From assembly GCF_014205835.1 (NCBI RefSeq), contig NZ_JACHCQ010000005.1:1-64000 (forward strand): a stretch of DNA of 64,000 nucleotides, read 5' to 3'. The notes beneath the pieces are model-generated. The model saw nothing but the letters and a program-made list of their open reading frames with translations, had not been told where the DNA came from and searched no databases. Position numbers and translations under genes: made by a program. Source of the stretch: Pedobacter sp. AK013 (GTDB lineage Bacteria; Bacteroidota; Bacteroidia; Sphingobacteriales; Sphingobacteriaceae). Positions 36,359 to 44,592 of this stretch are shown here, in pieces. The stretch's first letter is position 1. Every line of letters begins with the position of its first letter.

Positions 36359-37366
36359 ATGAAAAGGAAATTATTAAGCATTGTGCTTCTTTCTGCAATG
36401 TCGATTGTTGCAAATGCCCAACAAAAAAGTAGCCTGCGTGTACTGGCTGTTCATAAAATACAAAGCGATGGAGGTTGGGATTATGTCAGTATCGATCAGC
36501 AGCACAACAATCTTTTTGTGTCGCACGGCAACCAGGTAAATATATTAAATAAGAACAATGGCGACTCGGTAGGCGTAATTCATAATACACCAGGTGTACA
36601 CGGAATCGCAATTGTAGGTCCGTTCGGGAAAGGATACACCACCAATGGCAAAGCAGGTACTTGTACGGTTTTTGATCTGAACAATTTTATTGTAACTGCA
36701 CAAGTTAAAGTAGGACAGAATCCTGATGCCACTTTCTTTGATGATTTTAGCAAAAAAGTAATCGTATTTAACGGTAAAAGTAACGATGCCAGTATTATCG
36801 ATCCAAATACTGATCAGGTTGTGACAACGATTCCATTAGGCGGCAAACCAGAAGCGGGCGTGTCAGACGGGAAGGGAAAAGTGTATGTAAATATCGAAGA
36901 TACCGGAGAAATTGTTTGTTTTGATTTAAATACTAATAAAGTTTTATCAAGGTATAAACTAAAGGGAGGGGAAGAGCCTTCAGGTTTAGCTATAGATCGT
37001 GTAACATCAAGGCTGTTTACCGTTTGTGCTAACAAAGTGATGCTTGTTCTTGATGCCAAAACAGGCAAACAGATCGCTTCCATAGCGATAGGTAATAATT
37101 GCGATGGTGTAGTTTTCGATCCGGCCACTAAATTAGCTTACAGCGCCAATGGTGAAGGTAATATTACAGTGGTAAAAGAAGTTTCAGCCAATCAATTTAC
37201 TGTACAGGAAACTGTAAAAACAGAAGTAGGCGCAAGAACCATTGCCATTGATTTGGCCAGTCATCATCTTTTTTTACCAACGGCGGCTTTCGAAAAAAGT
37301 ACAGATGCTAATCAACGCCCACATCGTATTCCCGGAAGTTTTAAAATTCTGGAAGTAGGTAAATAG
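36359..37366 (+). CDS. YncE-like beta-propeller protein
   Basis: This 335-residue protein has a signal peptide (ending NAQ). Six or seven YVTN-type blades are visible (VSIDQQHNNLFVSHGNQVNI, DGKGKVYVNIEDTGEIVCFD, LAIDRVTSRLFTVCANKVML). It is probably a periplasmic propeller of unknown ligand. It lies 53 bases after the RND gene and before a terminator, so it is likely the last gene of the efflux operon. Confidence 0.88.
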   Translation: MKRKLLSIVLLSAMSIVANAQQKSSLRVLAVHKIQSDGGWDYVSIDQQHNNLFVSHGNQVNILNKNNGDSVGVIHNTPGVHGIAIVGPFGKGYTTNGKAGTCTVFDLNNFIVTAQVKVGQNPDATFFDDFSKKVIVFNGKSNDASIIDPNTDQVVTTIPLGGKPEAGVSDGKGKVYVNIEDTGEIVCFDLNTNKVLSRYKLKGGEEPSGLAIDRVTSRLFTVCANKVMLVLDAKTGKQIASIAIGNNCDGVVFDPATKLAYSANGEGNITVVKEVSANQFTVQETVKTEVGARTIAIDLASHHLFLPTAAFEKSTDANQRPHRIPGSFKILEVGK

Positions 37367-37398
37367 GCAAACAGCACTATTTCAATTTCTATTGGATT

Positions 37399-37433
37399 GT
37401 CGAGGATGCATTCGTGTTTTCTCGACTTTTTTT
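37399..37433 (+). terminator. rho-independent terminator after the efflux operon
   Basis: GTCGAG pairs with CTCGAC around a 16-base loop, followed by seven T residues. Confidence 0.75.
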
Positions 37434-37530
37434 GTTTAATCTTAATGATAGAAAGGTATTTATTTAACTATTTTCATGTTAAAACATTTATACAGAACGA
37501 AGTAAGAATAAATAAAATTATATTAAACTA

Positions 37531-37569
37531 TAAATTCTATAGGATTTATAGAATTTAATATTATATTTG
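37531..37569 (+). promoter_or_regulatory. palindrome overlapping the -33 region plus -7 element of the PUL promoter
   Basis: TAAATTCTATA (37531-37541) and TATAGAATTTA (37547-37557) are perfect 11-bp inverted arms with a 5-base loop. TATATTTG at 37562-37569 fits the TAnnTTTG -7 element. The palindrome takes the place of the -33 box, which is missing, so a dimeric regulator probably binds there. Transcription would start near 37576 and reach the leader ORF at 37592. Confidence 0.6.
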
Positions 37570-37591
37570 CTGACCACCTGCAAATAACGAT

Positions 37592-37684
37592 ATGAATAAA
37601 TTTTACTTTCTTTCATTTTCTACCTACGCTATCCATTGTTCCAATCACAACAGATCAATGCGAATGTGTTGTTGTCGCGCATAA
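37592..37684 (+). CDS. cysteine-rich leader peptide (30 residues), candidate attenuator
   Basis: MNKFYFLSFSTYAIHC, then SNHNRSMRMCCCRA and TAA. It starts about 16 bases after the predicted transcription start. The three adjacent Cys codons (37667-37675) just before the stop are a classic leader-peptide arrangement: ribosomes would stall there when Cys-tRNA is low. It precedes a SusC/SusD/sulfatase operon that should supply sulfate. Leader peptides with cysteine tracts are known upstream of sulfur genes in mycobacteria, but an assignment here is inference. No Shine-Dalgarno is visible, as is normal in Bacteroidota. See the findings. Confidence 0.5.
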   Translation: MNKFYFLSFSTYAIHCSNHNRSMRMCCCRA

Positions 37685-37772
37685 ACTTATCATCACTATG
37701 GCTTTCTAAATGGCCGGACGCTCAACAATAATGCTTTGACTTAACTGGTCAGATACCCAATACATCCTTATT

Positions 37773-38045
37773 ATGAACTTTGCCTTATTTTACAGGATAT
37801 CCCTTGTAATCATTGCTTTGTCTGGGCTTTTAGTACCAGATCCAACCTTGACTGCAAAAGATACTCATCCTAAAAGCCCCATTTATCCTCGTGCTGCAGT
37901 TTGTTGTGCAGCTAAATTGCCTAACCGTTTTGGTACTTTCAATGCTTTACCAAAATTGGTAAATGGTCCAAGCAAAGCCACATTGATTAAACATCATGCG
38001 GGAATGGTATGGATAAACAAGAAGAATGAAAACATCAGAAGATAG
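37773..38045 (+). CDS. possible small secreted protein, unsupported
   Basis: A 90-codon frame begins with a hydrophobic segment (MNFALFYRISLVIIALSGLL) and has no recognisable domain. It lies between the leader ORF and SusC. A long-range inverted repeat (37824-37879) and a hairpin at 37893-37915 lie inside it, so the region may be a structured RNA leader rather than a gene. It is listed for completeness. Confidence 0.25.
   Translation: MNFALFYRISLVIIALSGLLVPDPTLTAKDTHPKSPIYPRAAVCCAAKLPNRFGTFNALPKLVNGPSKATLIKHHAGMVWINKKNENIRR
37824..37879 (+). promoter_or_regulatory. long-range hairpin in the PUL leader
   Basis: GGGCTTTTAG (37824-37833) and CTAAAAGCCC (37870-37879) are perfect complements about 36 bases apart. 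Further on, GCTGCA and TGCAGC form another small hairpin near 37893-37915. Together with the Cys-rich leader ORF this could form an attenuation structure. The long loop makes it weak on its own, and no T run follows. Confidence 0.35.
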
Positions 38046-38249
38046 CAGCATGGAACACCTTGGTTTTAGGTGTGTAAGCGATAAATAACAAAGCAATTAA
38101 ACAAAGAGGAGGGCAGCAGATAAAAACTTTACAAACTATATAAGAATCGGGGAAACACAAATGTATCTCCCCTAGATTAAATCATCGAAACAGGTCTTCA
38201 ATTGGCGTTGGCACCTGAATCAATTTACCACTTAACCTTTAACAAAAGT

Positions 38250-41200
38250 ATGCAAAAATTTGAAGAAGTCAGGTGGCCCTATGGGTCGGCTTCGAAAGTC
38301 TCATTACCAGGTTTCGGACAGGAAAAGCCCGTTCGATACAGATTATCAGTCCGTTCCTTACGCTTGTTGCGTCATTTAGGAATGTTAATTATCGCTCAAT
38401 TTATTTTTTCAATTGCGGTTAAAGCGCAAACAGTACCACTCATTAACTCTACCCTTATTGGTTTGGTTACCGATTCGAAAACCAAAGAGCCCATCCCAGG
38501 TGTGGTAGTCCGTATCAATGGAACCACTCACTCCGCAGTAACCGATAATGAGGGTAAATTTAGGTTCGTAACCGGACAGAAGTTTCCTTATACCTTAACG
38601 GTAAGTTATATCGGTTATAAAACCATCGAAATTATTGCAAATGGAAGTCCGATTGAAATTAAGCTCGAAGAAGCAGCCAACCAGCTCGATAATGTGGTGG
38701 TAGTAGGGTATGGAACACAGAAGAGAAGCGACATTACAGGTTCCGTTTCTTCCATTTCTAAATCGGCATTAAAACAACCCCTAAGTTCGGTAGATCAATT
38801 GTTAAAGGGTGCTGCTGCCGGTGTGCAGGTTACCCAAACATCTGGTCAACCGGGTGGCGGTGTAAGTATCCGGGTAAGGGGTGGAAGTTCGGTACAAGGT
38901 GGAAATGAGCCTTTATACGTGATTGATGGATTCCCTTTGTACAACAGTTCGGCTTCGGCAGGTACACTGAGTGGTACGCCGCTTAACCCATTGGCCAGTA
39001 TTAATCCTTCTGATATTGAAACAGTTGATATTTTAAAAGATGCTTCTGCAACAGCGATTTATGGTTCGAGGGGAGCAAATGGCGTCGTGATTATCACCAC
39101 TAAAAAAGGAAAAGCAGATCGTAGTGCAGTTACTTATGAAGGAAGTTATGGCACACAATCGTTAAGAAAAAAATTAGACCTTTTAAATGCCCACGATTTT
39201 GCCTTGCTCCGGAACGATGCATTGTACGATACCGATCCAAGCAAAGGCCGTTTCCAGTATTTGAGCCAGGCAAAAATTGATCAGTTAGGTGCAGGCACAG
39301 ATTGGCAGAGCGAAGCGTTCGAACGCGCACCAACACAGAACCATCAACTTACCATAAGCGGCGGAAATCCGAAAACAAGGTATCTTATTTCAGGGAATTA
39401 CTTTGATCAGGATGGTATTTTAAAGAATACCGATTACTCGAGAATCAGCATCAGGGCTAATGTAGATGCTCAACCTTTCGAAAAATTTAAGGTAAGCGCA
39501 AGTGTTAGCGGAAGCAAGGCCGATGCCAATGTATCGCCTTCGGGCATCATCAATGGTCTGTTGATTATGCCTGCTACTGCTTCTATTTACGATGCTTCTG
39601 GTGCTTACACGCTTCGTAATCCGTTTGAAAATATATTTGCCAACCCTATTGCCTCATTAAAAGAGCAGATCAATAAATCAACCACCAATAAATTTTTAGG
39701 GACAGCATTTGGAGAGTACACGATTATTGAAGGGCTAAACCTTAAAGTACTGCTTGGTGCCGATGTAAATAGCGTAAACGAAAAGAATTATATTCCATCA
39801 ACCATTTATGAAGGAAGTACCATCGGGGGGGCTGCCGGAAAAGGCACTTATAATTCTTATTCCTGGTTAAATGAGAATACCCTTTCGTACAATAAAGCTT
39901 TTGGTAAGCATGCGTTAGATGCTGTAATCGGTTTTACACAACAGGAATTTTCGAGCGAAACCACAAGGGCCAATGCACAAAAGTTTGTAACCGACGATTT
40001 AACCTTTAACAGCCTGCAGAGTGGGGCAACTTTGGTGGCGCCTTATTCTGATGCCTCAAAATGGGTATTACATTCTTACCTGGCCAGGGTAAATTATAGT
40101 TTTGATAACCGTTATTTCTTAACTTCAAGTATTCGTGCCGATGGTTCATCACGCTTTGGAAAAGGAAACAAATGGGGCTATTTTCCTTCGGCAGCCGCTT
40201 CATGGAAAATCAGTAACGAGAAGTTTTTTGAGCCGTTGCAAAAAACAATCAGCGAGCTTAAGGTACGTGTCAGTTTCGGTACAACAGGAAACCTGGAGAT
40301 TGGCCAGTACCAGTCTTTAGCAACTTTATACAGTCTCAATTATGTATTTGGTGGCGCTACCGCAACTGGTTTTGCACCTAATCGCATTGCAAATGATAAA
40401 CTGGGTTGGGAAACCACCCATCAGTACGATGCTGGTTTAGATGTCGGTTTTTTTAATAACCGGATACAATTAACATTAGATGGCTACTACAAGAAAACCA
40501 AAGATTTATTGTTAAATGTAGAAATCCCATGGACAACAGGTTATGGTACATCGCTGCAGAATTATGGATCAGTATTGAACAAAGGATTTGAAATTGGCCT
40601 GAATACACGTAACCTTACCGGAACATTTATTTGGAACACCAATTTAAACTTTTCCGTTAACCGGAATAAAGTGTTAAGTATCGGTAATGGTGCACAATCA
40701 TATATCAGCGGAAATTACATTGTAAAAGTGGGCGAACCATTGGGTAGCTTTTATGGCAATGTAATTGATGGAATCCTGCAAACAGGAGAAGAAGCCACTA
40801 AAGGTAAATATACAGGTAGTGCTGTGCCAAAACCTGGCGATAGATTGTACAAAGATGTTAATGGCGATGGCCAGTTTACCACTGCTGCAGATAAAGCCAT
40901 TATTGGCAATGCACAACCCAATTTCATTTTTGGTGTAACCAATAATTTCGAGTACAAAGGTTTCGATCTGTTAATATTTGTACAAGGCTCGTACGGTAAC
41001 AGCATTTTGAACTCGAATATGCAGACCCTTGAGCTGTTTACCGGGCAACAAAATGCCTCAGCTACTGCTTTAAACAGGTGGACACCAAGTAATCCAAGTC
41101 AAACCATTCCAAGAGCCAAGTTAGATCCTGCACCTGTATTTTCAGATCGTTTTATAGAAAGTGGTTCCTTCTTAAGGTTAAAAGATGTTTCGCTGGGTTA

Positions 41201-41402
41201 TACCTTGCCCCAAAAGATCTCGGCTAGGGCAAAGTTATCAAACGTATATTTCTACATAGCCGGGCAGAACCTCCTTACCTGGACAAATTACTCAGGCTTT
41301 GATCCCGAAATTACCTCGGGAAGTAATGTATCGCCAGGTACCGATGCCGGGATCTATCCCATTGCCAGATCGGTTAGGGCTGGCTTAAGGTTAACATTTT
41401 AA
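38250..41402 (+). CDS. SusC/RagA-type TonB-linked outer membrane protein
   Basis: About 1050 residues from ATG 38250 (MQKFEEVRWPYGSAS), chosen over the ATG at 38202. The unusually long basic N-terminus precedes the hydrophobic signal GMLIIAQFIFSIAVKAQ, a pattern seen in related Pedobacter-like SusC proteins. A carboxypeptidase-regulatory-like domain follows (IGLVTDSKTKEPIPGVVVRI), then a plug starting NVVVVGYGTQKRSDITG, IRVRGGSSVQGGNEPLYVID and DILKDASATAIYGSRGANG. A 22-stranded barrel follows. It imports glycans with the SusD partner 15 bases downstream. Confidence 0.95.
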   Translation: MQKFEEVRWPYGSASKVSLPGFGQEKPVRYRLSVRSLRLLRHLGMLIIAQFIFSIAVKAQTVPLINSTLIGLVTDSKTKEPIPGVVVRINGTTHSAVTDNEGKFRFVTGQKFPYTLTVSYIGYKTIEIIANGSPIEIKLEEAANQLDNVVVVGYGTQKRSDITGSVSSISKSALKQPLSSVDQLLKGAAAGVQVTQTSGQPGGGVSIRVRGGSSVQGGNEPLYVIDGFPLYNSSASAGTLSGTPLNPLASINPSDIETVDILKDASATAIYGSRGANGVVIITTKKGKADRSAVTYEGSYGTQSLRKKLDLLNAHDFALLRNDALYDTDPSKGRFQYLSQAKIDQLGAGTDWQSEAFERAPTQNHQLTISGGNPKTRYLISGNYFDQDGILKNTDYSRISIRANVDAQPFEKFKVSASVSGSKADANVSPSGIINGLLIMPATASIYDASGAYTLRNPFENIFANPIASLKEQINKSTTNKFLGTAFGEYTIIEGLNLKVLLGADVNSVNEKNYIPSTIYEGSTIGGAAGKGTYNSYSWLNENTLSYNKAFGKHALDAVIGFTQQEFSSETTRANAQKFVTDDLTFNSLQSGATLVAPYSDASKWVLHSYLARVNYSFDNRYFLTSSIRADGSSRFGKGNKWGYFPSAAASWKISNEKFFEPLQKTISELKVRVSFGTTGNLEIGQYQSLATLYSLNYVFGGATATGFAPNRIANDKLGWETTHQYDAGLDVGFFNNRIQLTLDGYYKKTKDLLLNVEIPWTTGYGTSLQNYGSVLNKGFEIGLNTRNLTGTFIWNTNLNFSVNRNKVLSIGNGAQSYISGNYIVKVGEPLGSFYGNVIDGILQTGEEATKGKYTGSAVPKPGDRLYKDVNGDGQFTTAADKAIIGNAQPNFIFGVTNNFEYKGFDLLIFVQGSYGNSILNSNMQTLELFTGQQNASATALNRWTPSNPSQTIPRAKLDPAPVFSDRFIESGSFLRLKDVSLGYTLPQKISARAKLSNVYFYIAGQNLLTWTNYSGFDPEITSGSNVSPGTDAGIYPIARSVRAGLRLTF

Positions 41403-41417
41403 TTAATCGATATTTCA

Positions 41418-42893
41418 ATGAAAAAGATAAACTTAATATACCTATCTATTTTAGCTTTAGCATTTTCGGCCTGCTCCAAACTAGAAGAAGATCCAGATGC
41501 TGTGCTTGTTACGGCACAGTTTTATCAAAATGAAGGCCAAGCAATTTCTGCAGTTACAGCCAATTATCGCAAACTCTACGAAAGTGGCCAATCGCTCTAT
41601 AATAGCCTAATACAAATTGGGGTTGAAATGGCTACCGACGATTATGAAGCTGGCCCAAGAGCCAGAAATGCGCACGTTAGGGCCATATCAGGTTTAACCC
41701 ACGATTCATCAAACGACAGGATGGAGCAGTTATGGAAACAAAGTTACGATGCCATTAATGCTTCGAACATTGCCATCGATAAAATTGCTCTAATTGACGA
41801 GGCCAAAATTAGTTCGGCCATTAGAAAACGTTTAATTAACGAATCGAAGTTTTTAAGGGCATTGCATTATTTTAACCTGGTGCGCTGGTTTGGCGATGTA
41901 CCCATTGTATTGCATGAAAATACTTCTTTAGCACCCGAAGATTTATATGTACCCAATGCGCCCGAAGCTGTAGTCTATGCCCAGATCATTCAGGATTTAA
42001 AAGATGCAGAATCGTTACCTGCACCAGCAGAATATAACAGTAAGGATTTAGGGAGGGCAACTTCTGGCGCAGCCAAAAGTTTATTGGCAAAAGTATACCT
42101 TACTCATAAAGAGTGGGCAAATGCAGCTCAAAAAAGTAAAGAGGTAATTGATAGTAAATACTATTCGCTGTTTGCAAATTTTGCAGATGTGTTTAATGTA
42201 GCCACTAAAAACGGTAAAGAACATATCTTCTCTGCACAGTTTGTAGGCAATGTTGGCTATCAGGGCAACAGTTTGGCCAGTCGTTCTGCTCCTGCAGATG
42301 TACCCGGTATTAATGGCGATTATGCAGATGCTTTGCATACTGCGGGTGGTTTATATAACAGTTTTGCTGATAACGATACCCGAAAAGCAATCACCTTTGT
42401 TACCCAGATGGTGAGCCCTACAAATGGGCAGTTATATACCTTCTCGCCACAGTTTAATAAATATTACGATCCGGCTGTGGTTGGTAATCAATCTCAGTCT
42501 TCAAAAAATTTGCCCATTATCCGCTATGCAGAGGTACTTTTAATTTATGCTGAAGCCTTAAATGAAGTAAATAATGGGCCAAATGCAGCGGCATATGCTG
42601 CCATAGATGAAGTGCGCCAGCGTGCAGGTATTGCCAAACTAGCCGATATTTCTCCGGCATTAACTGTAGATCAGTTTAGGGATGCTGTTTTTCAGGAGCG
42701 GAGAAAAGAATTAGTTTTCGAATATCAGCGATGGTTCGATCTGGCCAGAAGGGGAGCCGATTATTATGTGGCCACACTTAAAGCAGCCGGAAAAACCTTG
42801 GCGGCGAAGCGTCACATTCATTTCCCTATACCACAACGAGAACTTAACCTCAACCCCAAATTAAAACAGAACCCGGATTGGGTAAACTATTAA
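41418..42893 (+). CDS. SusD/RagB-type nutrient-binding lipoprotein
   Basis: This 491-residue protein has a lipoprotein signal (LALAFSAC, Cys19). The alpha-helical TPR-like fold is seen in ALHYFNLVRWFGDVPIVLHE, AKSLLAKVYLTHKEWANAAQ and a C-terminal RHIHFPIPQRELNLNPKLKQ. It binds glycan on the surface and forms a lid with the SusC protein upstream. The SusCD pair defines this locus as a polysaccharide utilization locus. Confidence 0.95.
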   Translation: MKKINLIYLSILALAFSACSKLEEDPDAVLVTAQFYQNEGQAISAVTANYRKLYESGQSLYNSLIQIGVEMATDDYEAGPRARNAHVRAISGLTHDSSNDRMEQLWKQSYDAINASNIAIDKIALIDEAKISSAIRKRLINESKFLRALHYFNLVRWFGDVPIVLHENTSLAPEDLYVPNAPEAVVYAQIIQDLKDAESLPAPAEYNSKDLGRATSGAAKSLLAKVYLTHKEWANAAQKSKEVIDSKYYSLFANFADVFNVATKNGKEHIFSAQFVGNVGYQGNSLASRSAPADVPGINGDYADALHTAGGLYNSFADNDTRKAITFVTQMVSPTNGQLYTFSPQFNKYYDPAVVGNQSQSSKNLPIIRYAEVLLIYAEALNEVNNGPNAAAYAAIDEVRQRAGIAKLADISPALTVDQFRDAVFQERRKELVFEYQRWFDLARRGADYYVATLKAAGKTLAAKRHIHFPIPQRELNLNPKLKQNPDWVNY

Positions 42894-42918
42894 CCGTTTT
42901 ATACTAAAATTTGATCAT

Positions 42919-44574
42919 ATGAATTTTAAACAAAAACATTCCACTTTGCCTATAGCAAAAGCATGCCTGTTAGCCTTTGGTTTATTGGTTGTGCAGCAGG
43001 CATATGCCCAGAAAAAGCAAAAACCAAATATTGTTCTGGTACTGGTTGATGATCTTGGTTTTTCAGATATTGGCCCTTATGGGGCAACTGAAATAGAAAC
43101 CCCCAATTTAGATAAACTCGCTGCGGGCGGCTTAAAACTGAAAGAATTTTACAACAATTCGATCTGTGCACCTACCAGGGCATCGTTGCTTACCGGGCAA
43201 TACCAGCACAAGGCGGGTGTTGGCTTTTTTAACAATAACCTTGGGCTGGCAGCCTATCAGGGTTTTTTAAACCGCGAATCACTTACCCTGGCCGAAGTAC
43301 TTAAAACTGGCGGTTACACCACGCTCATGGCCGGTAAATGGCATGTAGGCGACGATCGGAACCAATGGCCAAACCAACGCGGTTTCGATCATTTTTTTGG
43401 CTTTATTGGTGGTGCCAGCAATTATTACGAAATCGGAGAAAAAGGAACTGAAACCGTACCCTTGGTTAAAGATAATGAACCGTATTTTCTCGAGCCGGGA
43501 AAATATTTAACTGAAGAAATTACCAATAACGCATTAGGTTTCTTAGATGACCAGCAAAAAGCTAAAAAGCCATTCTTTTTATACCTGGCCTACAACGCAC
43601 CACATTGGCCGCTGCAGGCACTCCCTGCCGATATTGCCAAATATAAAGGTAAATATAAATTAGGCTGAGATTCGTTGCGCGTACAACGCTACCGCAATGC
43701 TATTAAGAAAGGACTCATTGGTGCCGATCAGAAAATTGCAGCACACGATGACCAGGTAAAACCCTGGAACAAGTTAACTTATGATGAGCAGGAATACTGG
43801 CAAACCCGTCAGGAAGTTTATGCAGCCATGATCGATCATGTAGATCAAGAGGTTGGCCGTTTGCTTGCTAAGCTAAAGGAATTGAAACAGGATGAAAATA
43901 CCCTCATTATTTTTATTTCAGATAACGGCGCTCAGGGTGGCAATGGTACAAGGCCTTATACCCAGCGTACCACCGGGCCTGTTGGCACTGCCGGATCTTA
44001 CGAAACACAGAACAGCAATTGGTCGCAAACGGGCAATTCGCCACTCCGCAATTATAAAGCTGCACCATATGAAGGTGGTATTAGTGCACCCTTTATCGCC
44101 TGGTTTCCGAATAAAATTAAAGCCGGGACAATTGCCAAAGGTACTGGTCATTTAATCGATCTTGCACCAACTTTTTACGAGCTGGCTGGCATTAACTATC
44201 CAAAACAGTTAAACGGAATAAGCAGTAACGCTCTCCCTGGTAAAAGCTTACTGCCACTACTTAGCGGATTAACAGATACCGTACAGCGTTCGGTGCCTTT
44301 ATTTTGGGAACGTGGGGGTAACAAAGCCGTACGTTGGGGTAAATGGAAACTCGTTTCTCCGGCAGGTTTAACCGAAAAATTTGAGCTTTTCGATATTGAA
44401 AAAGATAGGGGCGAAAATGCCGATGTGGCCGCTCAACATCCCGAAATTGTAGCACAGTTAAAAGCCGCATATGTAAAGTGGGCAGCAGAAAATGGGGTAG
44501 TGGATTACGAAACCCTTAAAACTGCACCCACCCGGCCTGCACAGGGAAACAACAGGGGCAATCAGAATTTTTAG
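42919..44574 (+). pseudogene. arylsulfatase gene interrupted by an in-frame TGA
   Basis: The reading frame runs from the ATG at 42919 to 44574 with one stop, TGA at 43666-43668 (codon 250). Sequence on both sides aligns with the intact sulfatase downstream: KYKGKYKLG-stop-DSLR against KYKGRYDKGWDVLR, so TGG (Trp) has become TGA. The N-terminal part has a signal peptide and SICAPTRASLLTGQYQHKAG with formylglycine-type Cys83 in CxPxR. The second part has ENTLIIFISDNGAQGGNG. The protein is likely truncated before the later metal and substrate residues and inactive. A sequencing error or recent mutation is possible because everything else is intact. Confidence 0.88.
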
Positions 44575-44592
44575 TATTAAATAAAGAAAAAG

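Noticed and set aside
43666..43668. TGA in the sulfatase as a selenocysteine codon
   Set aside because: The aligned residue in the intact paralogue is Trp, not a catalytic Cys, and I saw no SECIS-like structure next to it. A nonsense mutation or error is simpler.
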